Notes under the pieces: model-generated
The model's input: only the letters and a program-made list of their open reading frames with translations
Told to the model about the DNA's origin: nothing
The model's database searches: none
Position numbers and translations under genes: made by a program
In this document: piece after piece, positions 36,167-46,212 of the stretch
Numbering within the stretch: position 1 is the stretch's first letter
Layout: each line of letters opens with the position of its first letter
Origin: Nocardiopsis algeriensis
GTDB taxonomy: Bacteria > Actinomycetota > Actinomycetes > Streptosporangiales > Streptosporangiaceae
NCBI RefSeq assembly: GCF_014203695.1
Contig: NZ_JACHJO010000003.1
Span: 62,001 to 126,000 of the forward strand
Direction of reading: 5' to 3'
DNA: 64,000 nucleotides

Positions 36167-36478
36167 GTGTACGCGATCGTGCGAGCGGGCGGCCGACAGG
36201 AGAAGGTGTCTGTCGACGACGTCCTGAACATCGACAGGGTCTCCGAGGAGACCGGTGCCACCATCACGTGGCAGCCCATCCTCGTCGTCGAGGACGGCGG
36301 TGTCGTCAGTGACGCGGACAAGTTGAGCGGCTACACGGTCACCGCCGAGGTCCTCGGCGAGACCAAGGGCCCCAAGATCAATATCCTCAAGTACAAGAAC
36401 AAGACCGGTTACAAGAAGCGCATGGGTCACCGCCAGAAGCACACCCAGGTGCGTATCACCGGCATCTCGGCGAAGTAG
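36167..36478 (+). CDS. rplU: 50S ribosomal protein L21
   Basis: 103 aa, normal length. VYAIVRAGGRQEKV at the start and KYKNKTGYKKRMGHRQKHTQVRI at the end match L21. The GTG start has GGAAGAGA 8 nt upstream; TTG 36140 would add nine residues. Twelve bases before rpmA, one unit. Confidence 0.97.
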   Translation: MYAIVRAGGRQEKVSVDDVLNIDRVSEETGATITWQPILVVEDGGVVSDADKLSGYTVTAEVLGETKGPKINILKYKNKTGYKKRMGHRQKHTQVRITGISAK

Positions 36479-36490
36479 GAGGCCTGGACA

Positions 36491-36748
36491 ATGGCAAGCA
36501 AGAAGGGCGCTTCGTCCAGCAAGAACGGGCGCGACTCGAACGCCAAGCGGCTCGGTGTCAAGCGTTTCGGCGGCCAGGCCGTCCAGGCCGGCGAGATCCT
36601 GATCCGTCAGCGCGGCACCCGGTTCCACCCGGGCGCCAACGTCGGCCGCGGCGGTGACGACACGCTGTTCGCCCTCGTCGCAGGCGAGGTCAAGTTCGGC
36701 AACTACCGCGGCCGCAAGGCCGTGAACATCGTTCCTGCCGCCCAGTAG
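36491..36748 (+). CDS. rpmA: 50S ribosomal protein L27
   Basis: 85 aa. The Lys/Ser N-terminus ([19 protein letters not shown]) that reaches the peptidyl transferase centre and [20 protein letters not shown] are diagnostic. No N-terminal cleavage extension of the Firmicute type. AGGAGG upstream of ATG. Confidence 0.97.
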   Translation: MASKKGASSSKNGRDSNAKRLGVKRFGGQAVQAGEILIRQRGTRFHPGANVGRGGDDTLFALVAGEVKFGNYRGRKAVNIVPAAQ

Positions 36749-36778
36749 GGCCGCGAACGGACGCTGTGATTCTTCGGG

Positions 36779-36804
36779 GGCGGGCCAGGAAACACTGGCC
36801 CGCC
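36779..36804 (+). terminator. Terminator after rpmA
   Basis: 10-bp perfect stem (arms 36779-36788 and 36795-36804), loop GAAACA, then TTCC. Confidence 0.85.
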
Positions 36805-36881
36805 TTCCGTGTTGTCACTGTGTGACGCATTTTTTCGCCGGACCGCTCCCTTGCGGTCGGCAGAGAGCATGGGGGAGAGCT

Positions 36882-38246
36882 ATGCCCGACTTCGTCGACG
36901 AGGCGGTCCTGCACATCAGGGCCGGGAACGGCGGGCACGGCTGCGCCTCCGTGCACCGTGAGAAGTTCAAGCCGCTCGGCGGCCCCGACGGGGGCAACGG
37001 CGGCAAGGGCGGCGACGTCGTCCTGGAGGTGGACGCCCAGGCGGCCACGCTGCTGGACTTCAAGCACCGCCCGCACCGCTCCGCGCAGAACGGCACCCCG
37101 GGTATGGGCGGCCACCGCGCCGGCGCCAACGGGGAGGACCTGGTGCTCAAGGTGCCCGACGGCACCGTGGTCACCCGCCTGGACGGCGAGGTCGTCGCCG
37201 ACCTGGTCGGGCACGGCACCCGCCTGGTGCTGGCCAAGGGCGGCAGCGGCGGCCTCGGCAACGCGGCGCTGGCCTCCAAGAAGCGCAAGGCGCCCGGCTT
37301 CGCCCTCAAGGGCGAGGAGGGCGAGGAGCTCGACGTGCGCCTGGAGATGAAGACCATCGCCGACGTCGGCCTTGTGGGATTCCCCAGCGCGGGCAAGTCC
37401 TCGCTGATCGCGGCGATGAGTGCCGCGCGCCCCAAGATCGCCGACTACCCCTTCACCACGCTCGTCCCCAACCTGGGCGTCGTGGAGGCGGGAGCGGTCC
37501 AGTACGTCATCGCCGACGTTCCCGGCCTCATCCCCGGTGCCCACGAGGGACGGGGCCTCGGACTGGAGTTCCTGCGCCACATCGAGCGCTGCTCCACCCT
37601 CCTGCACGTCCTGGACTGCGCCACCTACGAGTCCGGCCGCGACCCGGTCAGCGACCTGGAGGCCCTGGAGGCCGAGCTGGAGGCCTACGGCTCGCGCGCC
37701 GGCGTCGACCTGTCCGACCGGCCGCGCCTCGTCGCCCTCAACAAGGTCGACGTGCCCGAGGCACGTGAGCTCGCCGAGATGGTCGGGCCGATGCTCACCG
37801 AGCGCGGCTACAAGGTCCTGGAGGTCTCCGCGGCCTCACGCGAGGGGCTCCGCGAGCTGTCCTACGCCCTGGGCGAGCAGGTCGCCGCGGCCCGGGCGGC
37901 CGCGCCGGCTCCCGAGCCCACCCGTGTCGTCCTCCGGCCCAAGATGATCGGCGAGATGCCCTTCGAGGTCGTGGCCCTGGGGAACAACACCTTCGAGGTG
38001 CGCGGCGAGAAGCCCGCCCGCTGGGTGCGCCAGACCGACTTCTCCAACGACGAGGCCGTCGGATACCTCGCCGAGCGCCTCAACCGGCTCGGTATCGAGG
38101 AGCAGCTCGCCAAGCTGGGCGCGACCGACGGCGCCGAGGTGCGGATCGGCACCGAGGAGGACTCCGTGGTGTTCGACTGGGACCCGACCCTGGACGCCGA
38201 GGCCGTACCTTCCGGCCCGCGCGGAACCGACGCCCGGCTGGGCTGA
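36882..38246 (+). CDS. obgE: GTPase Obg (CgtA)
   Basis: 454 aa: glycine-rich Obg fold (1-158, [25 protein letters not shown]), GTPase domain with G1 GFPSAGKSS (about 166-174), [13 protein letters not shown], and an actinobacterial C-terminal OCT domain (about 355-435). Acts in 50S assembly and sporulation or stress control. ATG with GGGAGAG upstream; an earlier in-frame ATG at 36822 is poorer. Confidence 0.96.
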   Translation: MPDFVDEAVLHIRAGNGGHGCASVHREKFKPLGGPDGGNGGKGGDVVLEVDAQAATLLDFKHRPHRSAQNGTPGMGGHRAGANGEDLVLKVPDGTVVTRLDGEVVADLVGHGTRLVLAKGGSGGLGNAALASKKRKAPGFALKGEEGEELDVRLEMKTIADVGLVGFPSAGKSSLIAAMSAARPKIADYPFTTLVPNLGVVEAGAVQYVIADVPGLIPGAHEGRGLGLEFLRHIERCSTLLHVLDCATYESGRDPVSDLEALEAELEAYGSRAGVDLSDRPRLVALNKVDVPEARELAEMVGPMLTERGYKVLEVSAASREGLRELSYALGEQVAAARAAAPAPEPTRVVLRPKMIGEMPFEVVALGNNTFEVRGEKPARWVRQTDFSNDEAVGYLAERLNRLGIEEQLAKLGATDGAEVRIGTEEDSVVFDWDPTLDAEAVPSGPRGTDARLG

Positions 38247-38321
38247 CCCGCGCGGGGATCACCGGCCCGGCCGAACCAGGACGCGCGGACCCTTCCGCGC
38301 CACGGACGGAAAGCCCTCAGG

Positions 38322-39479
38322 GTGCACAGCGCAGAAATCGAACAGACCGACTCGCAGGAGGCCGCCGGCCGCGCCGCCGTCGCGGCGGCGCGCCGCGTGG
38401 TCGTGAAGGTGGGATCGTCGTCCCTGACCACGCGGGACGGCCGGATCGACGCCGGCCGCATCCGCGACCTGGTCGAGGTGCTGGCGGCGCGGCGCGCGGG
38501 CGGCCAGGAGGTCGTCCTGGTCTCCTCCGGCGCGGTCGCGGCCGGCATGACCCCGCTCGGCATGGGGACCCGGCCCCGCGACCTGGCCTCCCAGCAGGCC
38601 GCGGCCAGTGTCGGGCAGGGGCTGCTGCTGGCCTCCTACACCGGTGAACTGGCGCGTTACGGGATCAACGCCGCCCAGGTCCTGCTCACAGTCGAGGACA
38701 TGATGCGGCGGGTGCAGCACCGCAACGCCCAGCGCACCCTGCGCCGCCTGCTCGACATCGGGGCCCTGCCGATCGTCAACGAGAACGACACCGTCGCCAC
38801 CCACGAGCTGCGCTTCGGCGACAACGACCGCCTCGCCGCCCTGGTGGCGCACCTGCTGCGCGCCGACGCCCTGGTCCTGCTGTCGGACGTCGACGCCCTC
38901 TACGACGGCAACCCCGCCGACCCGGCCTCCTCCCTGGTGAGCCTGGTACGCGGCCCCGCCGACCTGGAGGGCATCGACATCGGCAGCGCCGGCAGCCGCG
39001 GGGTGGGCACCGGCGGCATGGTCACCAAGGTGGCCTCGGCGCGCATCGCCACCGAGGCGGGTGTGAACACGGTCCTGACCTCGGCCGCCAATGCACGGGC
39101 CGCCCTCGCCGGGGAGCGCGTGGGCACCCTCTTCGCGGCCGGCGGGGGGCGCCGCCCCTCGGCCCGGCAGCTGTGGCTGGCCCACGCCACCGCCGGGCGC
39201 GGCAGCCTGGTCCTGGACCCGGGGGCGGTCGCCGCCGTGGTCCGGGAGAAGGCGTCGCTCCTGCCGGCCGGGGTGGTCGCCGTGAGGGGCGAGTTCAGCG
39301 CGGGCGACCCGGTGGACCTGTGCGACGAGGCCGGTGCGGTCGTCGCGCGCGGCCTGACCAACTACGACGCGGCCGAGGTGCCCGACCTCATGGGCCGCTC
39401 CACCCGCTGGCTGGCCCGTGAGATGGGCCCCTCCTACGAGCGCGAGCTCGTCCACCGCGACGACCTGGTCGTCCTCTAG
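38322..39479 (+). CDS. proB: Glutamate 5-kinase
   Basis: 385 aa, first step of proline synthesis. Kinase domain with VVKVGSSSLT and SSGAVAAGM, NENDTVAT and DNDRLAALVA, followed by a C-terminal PUA domain (about 290-375). GTG start after a CCCTCAGGG-like stretch; the Shine-Dalgarno is weak. proA lies 0.7 kb downstream, with a toxin-like gene in between. Confidence 0.95.
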   Translation: MHSAEIEQTDSQEAAGRAAVAAARRVVVKVGSSSLTTRDGRIDAGRIRDLVEVLAARRAGGQEVVLVSSGAVAAGMTPLGMGTRPRDLASQQAAASVGQGLLLASYTGELARYGINAAQVLLTVEDMMRRVQHRNAQRTLRRLLDIGALPIVNENDTVATHELRFGDNDRLAALVAHLLRADALVLLSDVDALYDGNPADPASSLVSLVRGPADLEGIDIGSAGSRGVGTGGMVTKVASARIATEAGVNTVLTSAANARAALAGERVGTLFAAGGGRRPSARQLWLAHATAGRGSLVLDPGAVAAVVREKASLLPAGVVAVRGEFSAGDPVDLCDEAGAVVARGLTNYDAAEVPDLMGRSTRWLAREMGPSYERELVHRDDLVVL

Positions 39480-39563
39480 GTGCAATGACCGCGGAGGTCG
39501 GCGACACCCGCCCCCCGGGCGCCTGAGCGCGGCTCCGGCGCAGGTCCGGTCCGGCGCACGTCC

Positions 39564-39569
39564 TAGGAT
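39564..39569 (+). promoter_or_regulatory. -10 element of the PemK-like gene
   Basis: TAGGAT, 7 bases before the GTG at 39577, predicting a leaderless transcript. Confidence 0.5.
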
Positions 39570-39576
39570 GCGTCTC

Positions 39577-40020
39577 GTGAGCGAACAGACGATGCGCGGT
39601 GAACGGCACCCCCAGCACGGCGAGGTCCGTGAGATCCCGACCGGACAGGGCGCGACCAGGGTCGTCTACGCCCCCGAGCGCGACGGCCTGGCCGACGCGG
39701 GCGAGATCGTGTGGACGTGGGTGCCCTTCGAGGAGGACCCCTCCCGGGGCAAGGACCGGCCGCTCCTGGTGATCGGCCGCCGAGGCCACCGCCTGCAGGG
39801 GCTGATGCTGTCCTCCCAGCGGCCCGAGCACTGGGAGCGGCAGGACTGGCTTCCCATCGGCTCGGGCCCCTGGGATCGGCGGGGCCGCGACTCCTACCTC
39901 CGGGTGGACCGCCTCTTCGACTTCGAGGAGGACGACATCCGCCGCGAGGCCGCCGTCATGGATGAGGAGCGGTTCTGGCTGGTCGCGGACGTCCTGCGCA
40001 GCCGCTACGGCTGGAGCTGA
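39577..40020 (+). CDS. PemK/MazF-like toxin-family protein
   Basis: 147 aa. AGEIVWTWVPFEEDPSRGKDRPLLVIG and QDWLPIGSGPWD match the SH3-like barrel pattern of PemK/MazF endoribonucleases; the conserved (K/R)DRP is present. No antitoxin gene precedes it, which is usual for this actinobacterial group, so toxicity is unproven. GTG lies 7 bases after a -10 hexamer (leaderless); ATG 39568 overlaps that hexamer and is less likely. Confidence 0.65.
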   Translation: MSEQTMRGERHPQHGEVREIPTGQGATRVVYAPERDGLADAGEIVWTWVPFEEDPSRGKDRPLLVIGRRGHRLQGLMLSSQRPEHWERQDWLPIGSGPWDRRGRDSYLRVDRLFDFEEDDIRREAAVMDEERFWLVADVLRSRYGWS

Positions 40021-40173
40021 GGGGCGGGCGCGCGCCGGCCGTCCGGCCTGTGGACAACTCCGGCCCCGCCGCGGTGCGGGGTTATACGCTGGAAGGCAAT
40101 CGTCCCGGACCGCTGCCCGCCACTCGACGGGGGCCGGTGCACCGGGGCGGCCTCCCGACCGAGAGAGAACGCC

Positions 40174-41448
40174 ATGAGTGACATCGAGCGCGAGGTCCGT
40201 GCGGTGGCCGAACGTGCCAGGGACGCGGCGGCCGAGCTGGCCCCGCTCGGCCGTGCGGTGAAGGACGCGGCCCTGGCCGCCCTCGCCGACGCCCTGGTCA
40301 AGCGGTCCGACGAGATCACCGCGGCCAACGCGGAGGACGTGGAGCGGGCCCGCGAGGCCGGTACCGGCCCGGCCATGATCGACCGCCTCACGCTGACGCC
40401 CCGGCGGATCGAGGACATCGCGGACGCGGTCCGCGCGGTCGCCGAGCTGCCCGACCCGGTCGGCGAGGCGGTGCGCGGCTACGTACTCCCCAACGGCCTG
40501 GACGTGCGCCAGATCCGGGTTCCGCTCGGTGTCATCGGCATCGTCTACGAGGGTCGGCCCAACGTCACCGCCGACGCCGCCGCCCTGTGCCTCAAGAGCG
40601 GCAACGCCGCCCTCCTGCGCGGCTCCTCCTCGGCCTACTCCTCCAACACCGCCCTCATCGGCGTGCTGCGCGACGCGCTGGAGGGCACCGGGGTCCCGGT
40701 CGACGCCATCCAGATGGTGCCCGGCCGCACCCGCGAGTCCTCGAAGGCCCTCATGCGGGCGCACGGGCTCGTCGACGTCCTCATCCCGCGGGGCGGCAGG
40801 TCGCTCATCCAGGCCGTCGTCCGCGACTCCACGGTCCCGGTGATCGAGACCGGCGAGGGCCTGTGCCACGTCTACGTGGACGCCGACGCCGACCTCGGCA
40901 AGGCGGTGGACATCGCCGTCAACGCCAAGGCGCAGCGCTGCTCGGTGTGCAACTCCGCCGAGACCCTGCTGGTGCACGAGGCCGCCGCCGAGGAGTTCCT
41001 GGCGCGGCTCCTGCCCGCCCTGGCCGAGGCCGGGGTGACGGTCCACGGGGACGAGCGGGTGCTGGAGATCGCCGCCGCCCGCGACACCGGGGCCACGGTC
41101 GTTCCCGCCACCGAGGAGGACTGGGCCACCGAGTACCTGGCGATGGACCTGTCGGTGCGGGTGGTGCCCCACATCGACGAGGCCATCGCGCACATCCGCC
41201 GTTACTCCACCCGCCACACCGAGGCGATCGTCACCGACTCGCTGAAGGCCTCCCGGTACTTCGTGTCCCGGGTGGACTCCGCCGCGGTCATGGTCAACGC
41301 CTCCACGCGCTTCACCGACGGCGGTGAGTTCGGCTTCGGTGCCGAGATCGGCATCTCCACCCAGAAGCTGCACGCCAGAGGGCCGATGGGGCTCACGGAG
41401 ATGACCTCGACCAAGTACGTCGTCACCGGCGACGGCCACGTGAGGTGA
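40174..41448 (+). CDS. proA: Gamma-glutamyl phosphate reductase
   Basis: 424 aa, second step of proline synthesis, ALDH-fold reductase. Catalytic Cys at about C256 in [32 protein letters not shown] region and [19 protein letters not shown] at the C-terminus. ATG after GAGAGAAC. A -10-like TATACG about 90 nt upstream suggests its own promoter. Confidence 0.96.
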   Translation: MSDIEREVRAVAERARDAAAELAPLGRAVKDAALAALADALVKRSDEITAANAEDVERAREAGTGPAMIDRLTLTPRRIEDIADAVRAVAELPDPVGEAVRGYVLPNGLDVRQIRVPLGVIGIVYEGRPNVTADAAALCLKSGNAALLRGSSSAYSSNTALIGVLRDALEGTGVPVDAIQMVPGRTRESSKALMRAHGLVDVLIPRGGRSLIQAVVRDSTVPVIETGEGLCHVYVDADADLGKAVDIAVNAKAQRCSVCNSAETLLVHEAAAEEFLARLLPALAEAGVTVHGDERVLEIAAARDTGATVVPATEEDWATEYLAMDLSVRVVPHIDEAIAHIRRYSTRHTEAIVTDSLKASRYFVSRVDSAAVMVNASTRFTDGGEFGFGAEIGISTQKLHARGPMGLTEMTSTKYVVTGDGHVR

Positions 41449-41453
41449 TCCGG

Positions 41454-41487
41454 GGCAGGGGGCCGTCCGCACGGACGGCCCCCTGCC
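41454..41487 (+). terminator. Terminator after proA
   Basis: A perfect 16-bp stem (arms 41454-41469 and 41472-41487), 2-base loop, 5 bases after the stop. Confidence 0.88.
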
Positions 41488-41685
41488 GCTGCGATGGACG
41501 CGCACCTTTGCCAGACGGGGTGTTTCCCGGACCGAAACCTGGACAGAAGCGAATCTTCCTCCGCGACGTATTCCCAAAGCGATGGGTGATCGGTACGTTC
41601 TTCTAGGTGCCTGAGGTGCTCCCTCCCCCGCTCGGTCACACCATGAGCACCCTCCCCCCCAGTCATGACGAAAGGAACCCCCCGA

Positions 41686-42657
41686 ATGAAGCTCCGCAGC
41701 ACGGTCGCTTCCGTTGCGACAGCCGTCCTGGCCGTCGGCGGCGTCACGCTTGCGGTCGCCCCCGCCCAGGCGGACCTGGTCACCCTCTGCTCGGGCCACG
41801 GCGGCGCCGTCACGCTGCCCACCGACCTCGTCGTTCCCGCCGACAAGGACTGCTACCTGGACGGCACGGTCGTCCAGGGGGACGTCACCGTGCGCAAGGG
41901 CGGCAACCTGCACATCATCGGCGGTGAGATCCAGGGCCAGGTGACCGTCCAGCAGGACGGCTACTTCGACGCCTCCGCCACCTCCGTCGGCGGCAAGATC
42001 GTCAACCGCGGCTCCTACGGCACGTACCTGGAGGACAGCTCCGCCGGGGCCGCACTGCGCAGCGTCCAGGTGGACGGCGGCAACGAGAGCGGCTTCGCCT
42101 ACCTCGTGGACTCCAGCGTCCGCAACATCAACGCCGAGACCGGGGCCCTCTACCTCGAGGGCTCCCGTGTTGGCGGAGCGCTCAAGGCCGACGGCGTCGA
42201 GTACGCCGACGTCTACAACTCGGTCGTGCGCGGTGCGCTGAGCGTCACCGGCGCGGCCGGCGGCGGCATCCTCTGCGACAGCGAGGTCATCGGCGACGCC
42301 TCCTACGCGGGCGGCTCCGGACCGGTCGCGGTGGGCGCCGGCGAACAGGAGGGCTTCTGCGAGTCCCTCAACTACGTCGACGGCGACCTGAGCGTCACCG
42401 GGGTCTCCGGCGGCGTCTACATCGACAACAACATCGTCGGCGGGGACCTGTCCGCCTCGGGCAACAGCCCGACGGCCCAGATCGGTGAGAACAACCGGGT
42501 CCGCGGCGACATCCTCACCCAGGAGGTGGCCCTGCGCACCTTCTCCGCCGCCGTGGCGGAGGAGTTCGAGGTCCACGGGGAGGAGCTGGAGGAGGCGGTC
42601 GAGGAGACCCGCAGCGAGACCGTCGAGGCCGCGCTGGCCGCCGGCCCCGCGTTCTGA
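41686..42657 (+). CDS. Secreted beta-repeat protein of unknown function
   Basis: 323 aa. Signal peptide with cleavage near AQA|D (residue 29/30). The mature region is built of short turns (VQGDVTVRKGGNLHIIGGEIQGQVTVQQDG, GDLSVTGVSGGVYIDNNIVGGDLSASG, split here by family of G-D-L/V-S/T-V units) that suggest a right-handed beta-helix or bactofilin-like polymer fold. Four Cys (TLC, KDC, ILC, GFC) could form disulfides. The tail from about 285 is acidic and helical. Start ATG with AAAGGAA upstream. I do not recognise a named family. Confidence 0.7.
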   Translation: MKLRSTVASVATAVLAVGGVTLAVAPAQADLVTLCSGHGGAVTLPTDLVVPADKDCYLDGTVVQGDVTVRKGGNLHIIGGEIQGQVTVQQDGYFDASATSVGGKIVNRGSYGTYLEDSSAGAALRSVQVDGGNESGFAYLVDSSVRNINAETGALYLEGSRVGGALKADGVEYADVYNSVVRGALSVTGAAGGGILCDSEVIGDASYAGGSGPVAVGAGEQEGFCESLNYVDGDLSVTGVSGGVYIDNNIVGGDLSASGNSPTAQIGENNRVRGDILTQEVALRTFSAAVAEEFEVHGEELEEAVEETRSETVEAALAAGPAF

Positions 42658-42690
42658 CACCGACCGCCGGTCACGGCGGACGGACCTGAC

Positions 42691-42722
42691 GGCGCCGCAG
42701 TGCCCCCGGGCACTGCGGCGCC
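42691..42722. terminator. Bidirectional terminator between the secreted protein and M48 genes
   Basis: 15-bp perfect stem (arms 42691-42705 and 42708-42722), 2-base loop, between convergent genes. Confidence 0.88.
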
Positions 42723-42729
42723 GCGATTC

Positions 42730-43779
42730 TCAGCTGCCGCTGTCGTCCCTGCTGCCGCGGGAGCCGCCCCGCCAGCGATCGGCGACGGTGTCGAAGATCT
42801 TGCCTCCCGCGCTGGCCGCACTGCCCGCGACGTCGCGCAGAGTGCCCAGCAGGGGGTCTCCGCTGCGCTCCCACGCCTCCTTGTACGAGCGTGCGGCGCT
42901 GCGCGCCTCCTCACCGATCTTCGCCTCGCGGTCGGAGGCACGGCGCGGGTAGTCGCCGCCGAGGATGCGGCGGTAGGACCCGTCCTCGATCCAGCGGTCC
43001 AGCTCCGCCAGGCGGATCACCGCGAACGGATGGGTCTGTCCGGACAGGCTCATCAGCTTGATCAGGCTGTCGCGGGCGTCTCCGCCGCTCTCGTACTCGC
43101 GGGCCTGCTCCAGGAAGGCGTCCGGGTTCATCTCGCCGAGCCGGGATCCGCCCGCCAGCTTCATCAGCGCGCGCTTGGCCGCCTCGGGGTCCTGGCCGGC
43201 CAGGACCCCGGCGCGGTCGCAGGAGAGTTCGGACTTGCGGTACCACTCCTCGAGAGCGGCCACGATCGCCTGCAGTCCGATGTAGCCCAGCGGCACCCAG
43301 GCCACCCGGGTGGCGAGGCGGATCAGGGCCAGCAGCATGGTGCGGTAGACGGCGTGGCCGCTGAGGATGTGGCCGACCTCGTGGCCGATGACGAAGCGCT
43401 GCTCCTCGGCGTCCAGCAGGTCGAACAGCCCCGTGGTCATGACGATGAACGGGCGGTGGCTGCCGATCGCCATGGCGTTGGGCCGGGGGTTCATCTGGAT
43501 GTAGAGCTCGGGCACCTCGTCCAGGTCCAAGACGTAGGCGGCGTCACGTACCTGGTCGTGCACGTGCGGGAACTGGGTGGGGCCGACGCGGACGGCGCTG
43601 GAGAGGAACATCAGTCTCAGCGCACGCTCGTTGAACAGCCCGGACAGCCGCTTGAAGACCTCGTCGAAGCCGCGCAGCGACCGCAGGGCCACCAGGGCGC
43701 CGCGGTCGGCGGGATGCTCGTAGGCGCGGGAAGAGATCTCGGAGAGCCTGACACGGACGCGATCCGGTGAGTTGGACAT
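42730..43779 (-). CDS. M48 family zinc metallopeptidase
   Basis: 349 aa. HEVGH at residues 133-137 and the third zinc ligand in ELSCDRAG (about E184) mark an M48 (HtpX/Ste24-like) peptidase. A hydrophobic helix pair (about 147-177) lies between them and implies membrane association. The C-terminal part (from about 245) is charged and Gly/Ser-rich. ATG start on the minus strand; divergent from nadD. Substrate unknown; likely membrane protein quality control. Confidence 0.85.
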   Translation of the reverse strand: MSNSPDRVRVRLSEISSRAYEHPADRGALVALRSLRGFDEVFKRLSGLFNERALRLMFLSSAVRVGPTQFPHVHDQVRDAAYVLDLDEVPELYIQMNPRPNAMAIGSHRPFIVMTTGLFDLLDAEEQRFVIGHEVGHILSGHAVYRTMLLALIRLATRVAWVPLGYIGLQAIVAALEEWYRKSELSCDRAGVLAGQDPEAAKRALMKLAGGSRLGEMNPDAFLEQAREYESGGDARDSLIKLMSLSGQTHPFAVIRLAELDRWIEDGSYRRILGGDYPRRASDREAKIGEEARSAARSYKEAWERSGDPLLGTLRDVAGSAASAGGKIFDTVADRWRGGSRGSRDDSGS

Positions 43780-43994
43780 ACCGGCATGCTATGCGCCGGG
43801 TCCCCCCTTGGCCATGGTTTCCGCCTTCGAGATATGACGTGATGTGCGGACCTGCCGGGAAGGGTGCCGGACGCCCGGCCGTTGTTCCTGTTCCCGGGGA
43901 CGTGGAGACCGTGCGGCAGAGGACGCGGCCGCCGTCGGCTAGTCTCGGTTGGCTGATTCCGGCGATGTCCGAACACGGTGGAACGGAGCGCACA

Positions 43995-44648
43995 GTGGTG
44001 CACGAAGCGAGCGAAGCCCCCCAGGAAGGCGTTCCTGCCGTCCGACGCGACGACGCCGGGCCGAGCAGGGTCGGCATCATGGGCGGTACCTTCGACCCCA
44101 TCCACCACGGCCACCTCGTCGCGGCCAGTGAGGTCGCTCACCTCTTCGGGCTCGACGAGGTCGTCTTCGTCCCCACCGGGCGGCCCTGGCAGAAGGACCC
44201 CGCCAAGGTCACGCCGTCGGAGGACCGCTACCTCATGACGGTCATCGCCACGGCCGAGAACCCGCAGTTCCGCGTGGACCGCATGGAGATCGACCGCTCC
44301 GGCCCCACCTACACCATCGACACACTGCGCGAGATGCGCGCCAGGTACGGCCCCGAGGTCGAACTGTTCTTCATCACCGGGGCCGACGCGCTCGGCGCCA
44401 TCCTGGGCTGGCAGAACGCGGACGAACTCTTCGAGCTCGCGCATTTCGTAGGCTGTAACCGCCCCGGGCACCATCTGAGTGATTCCGGGCTGCCCGAGGG
44501 CAAGGTCTCCCTGGTGGAGGTCCCCGCGCTGGCCATCTCCTCGACCGAGTGCCGGGAACGGGTCCGCAAGGGCGAACCCATCTGGTACCTGGTCCCCGAC
44601 GGCATCGTCCGCTACATCAACAAGACCGGGCTCTACCGAGAGAGCTGA
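43995..44648 (+). CDS. nadD: Nicotinate-nucleotide adenylyltransferase
   Basis: 217 aa, forms deamido-NAD from nicotinate mononucleotide and ATP. HxGH signature [18 protein letters not shown] and the C-terminal ISSTECR match NadD. GTG 43995 has GGAG 6 nt upstream; ATG 43965 or the ATG inside the signature (44078) are alternatives. Followed 17 bases later by rsfS. Confidence 0.94.
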   Translation: MVHEASEAPQEGVPAVRRDDAGPSRVGIMGGTFDPIHHGHLVAASEVAHLFGLDEVVFVPTGRPWQKDPAKVTPSEDRYLMTVIATAENPQFRVDRMEIDRSGPTYTIDTLREMRARYGPEVELFFITGADALGAILGWQNADELFELAHFVGCNRPGHHLSDSGLPEGKVSLVEVPALAISSTECRERVRKGEPIWYLVPDGIVRYINKTGLYRES

Positions 44649-44665
44649 AAGGCAGCAAGCACAAC

Positions 44666-45061
44666 GTGACAGCCACAGACAGGGCAGTGGAGCTGGTCAG
44701 GGTCGCGGCAGAGGCCGCCTCCGACAAGCTCGCCCAGGAGATCATCGCCTACGACGTCAGCGAGCAGCTGGCCATCACCGAGGCCTTCGTCCTGTGCTCG
44801 GCACCCAACGACCGCCAGGTCCGCTCGATCATCGACGAGGTCGAGGACCAGCTGCGGATCAAGGCCGGCGCCAAGCCGGTCCGGCGCGAGGGCGAGCGCG
44901 ACGGGCGCTGGGTCCTGCTCGACTACGTCGACATCGTCGTGCACATCCAGCACGAGGAGGAGCGCGGCTACTACGGCCTCGAACGGCTGTGGAAGGACTG
45001 CCCCGAGATCGAGCTCCCCGAGGGCTCGCGCGGCGCCGAGCGCACGCCGCTGGACCAGTAG
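44666..45061 (+). CDS. rsfS: Ribosomal silencing factor RsfS
   Basis: 131 aa. Binds L14 and blocks 30S/50S joining in starvation. DVSEQLAITEAFVLCSA and WVLLDYVDIVVHIQHEEERGYYGLERLW are the RsfS signatures. GTG start with GAAAGG upstream. The LytR-type gene that lies between nadD and rsfS in some relatives is absent. Confidence 0.94.
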   Translation: MTATDRAVELVRVAAEAASDKLAQEIIAYDVSEQLAITEAFVLCSAPNDRQVRSIIDEVEDQLRIKAGAKPVRREGERDGRWVLLDYVDIVVHIQHEEERGYYGLERLWKDCPEIELPEGSRGAERTPLDQ

Positions 45062-45116
45062 CGCTCCCGCGCCCGGTCTCCCACCCAGCGACACCCCGAG
45101 CGGAGAGACACATCAC

Positions 45117-45740
45117 GTGAGCGACACCCGTCGTGTGCTGTTCTGGCGGCACGGACGCACGGCCTGGAACGTGGAGAACCGTTTCCAGGGCCAGACCGAC
45201 ATCGAGCTCGACAGGACCGGTCACGCCCAGGCGGACCGGGCCGGACGGCTCCTCGCCACGATGGAACCCGACGCCATCGTGGCCTCCGACCTCAGGCGCG
45301 CCGCGGACACGGCGGGCTACCTCGGCCGGGCCACCGGCCTGCGGATCGAGTTCGACAAGGGGCTGCGCGAGCGCTTCGGCGGCTCCTGGGAAGGACTCAC
45401 CGGCGTCGAGCTGGCCGAACGCTGGCCGGTCGAGCACGCGCGCATGGACATCCCCGACGGGGAGTCCATCTCCGAGGTGGGCGACCGCATGCAGGCCGCT
45501 GTCGACCGGGCGCTGGCCAGGACCCCCGACGGCGGACTGCTCGTGGTGGTCAGCCACGGCGCCGCCCTGCGCGTCGCGATCTCCCGCATGCTGGGGATCC
45601 CCGACGAACAGCGCGAGATCCTGGGACCGCTCAGCAACTGCTGCTGGTCGGTGCTCAGGCAGCACAGGGGGATGTGGCGCCTGATGGAGCACAACGCGGC
45701 GAGTCTGCCCGAACCGGTGGTGCTCAGCGACGACGCCTGA
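45117..45740 (+). CDS. Histidine phosphatase family protein (phosphoglycerate mutase-like)
   Basis: 207 aa. The catalytic WRHGRTAWN motif (R11-H12-G13) and VVVSHGAALRVA (second His) define the branch. It may be a broad phosphatase rather than a glycolytic mutase; it follows rsfS as in related genomes. GTG start with GGAGAG upstream. Confidence 0.85.
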   Translation: MSDTRRVLFWRHGRTAWNVENRFQGQTDIELDRTGHAQADRAGRLLATMEPDAIVASDLRRAADTAGYLGRATGLRIEFDKGLRERFGGSWEGLTGVELAERWPVEHARMDIPDGESISEVGDRMQAAVDRALARTPDGGLLVVVSHGAALRVAISRMLGIPDEQREILGPLSNCCWSVLRQHRGMWRLMEHNAASLPEPVVLSDDA

Positions 45741-45759
45741 CCGGCCGCCTCGGGTCCGT

Positions 45760-45789
45760 TTCGACGTCCGCTCCGGATTCCGCTATTGT
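45760..45789 (+). promoter_or_regulatory. Promoter of tRNA-Ala copy 1
   Basis: TTCGAC (45760-45765), 18-base spacer, TATTGT (45784-45789), 39 bases before the tRNA. Confidence 0.5.
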
Positions 45790-45828
45790 TGGGGGAGTCG
45801 GCCGGTTCCACCGATCGGCTCCCGACAC

Positions 45829-45901
45829 GGGGCTATGGCGCAGTTGGTAGCGCGCCTCCATGGCATGGAGGAGGTCTGGGGTTCGAATCCCCATAGCTCC
45901 A
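45829..45901 (+). tRNA. tRNA-Ala (GGC), copy 1
   Basis: 73-nt cloverleaf: acceptor GGGGCTA with TAGCTCC, anticodon stem CCTCC/GGAGG with loop ATGGCAT giving GGC, T arm GGTTCGAATCC, discriminator A. Identical to copies at 50365 and 50977. Confidence 0.97.
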
Positions 45902-45908
45902 CTTTGAG

Positions 45909-46118
45909 AACGACCCTGCTCGCAAGCTCTGCTTGCTCGCGGGGTCGTTTCGTTTCTCCCGGGGGGAGACCCCCGGACCCCCTTGAGAACGACCCTGCTC
46001 GCAAGCCCTGCTTGCTCGCGGGGTCGTTCTGTTTCTTCCGGGGAGAGACCCCCGGACCTCCTCGACAACGGCCCCGCCCGCGAGCTCGGCTTGCTCGCGG
46101 GGTCGTTCTGTTTTTCCG
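45909..46118 (+). repeat. Array A: three 79-bp hairpin repeats after tRNA-Ala 1
   Basis: Units begin with AACGACCC at 45909 and 45988 and AACGGCCC at 46067, exactly 79 bases apart. Each folds a hairpin (AACGACCC...GGGTCGTT, with an inner GCAAGC/GCTTGC stem) followed by TTTCGTTTC or TCTGTTTCTT, as in intrinsic terminators. Between units runs a CCCGGGG...CCCCCGG linker. The array starts 7 bases after the tRNA. Confidence 0.85.
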
Positions 46119-46165
46119 GGAGCCCCAGGGTTCCCGCTTTCCCGAGGCCCCGGGACGGCCTGAGT

Positions 46166-46209
46166 GTCAACCATGGTTGACGCTTCCAGGGGTGTCAACG
46201 ATAGTTGAC
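46166..46209 (+). promoter_or_regulatory. Twin palindromic operators overlapping the HTH-gene promoter
   Basis: GTCAACCATGGTTGAC (46166-46181) and GTCAACGATAGTTGAC (46194-46209), 12 bases apart. The right arm of the first holds a -35 TTGACG (46177-46182); after a 17-base spacer the second contains -10 GATAGT (46200-46205), 7 bases before the ATG at 46213. Both key promoter elements lie inside operators. Confidence 0.75.
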
Positions 46210-46212
46210 AGC

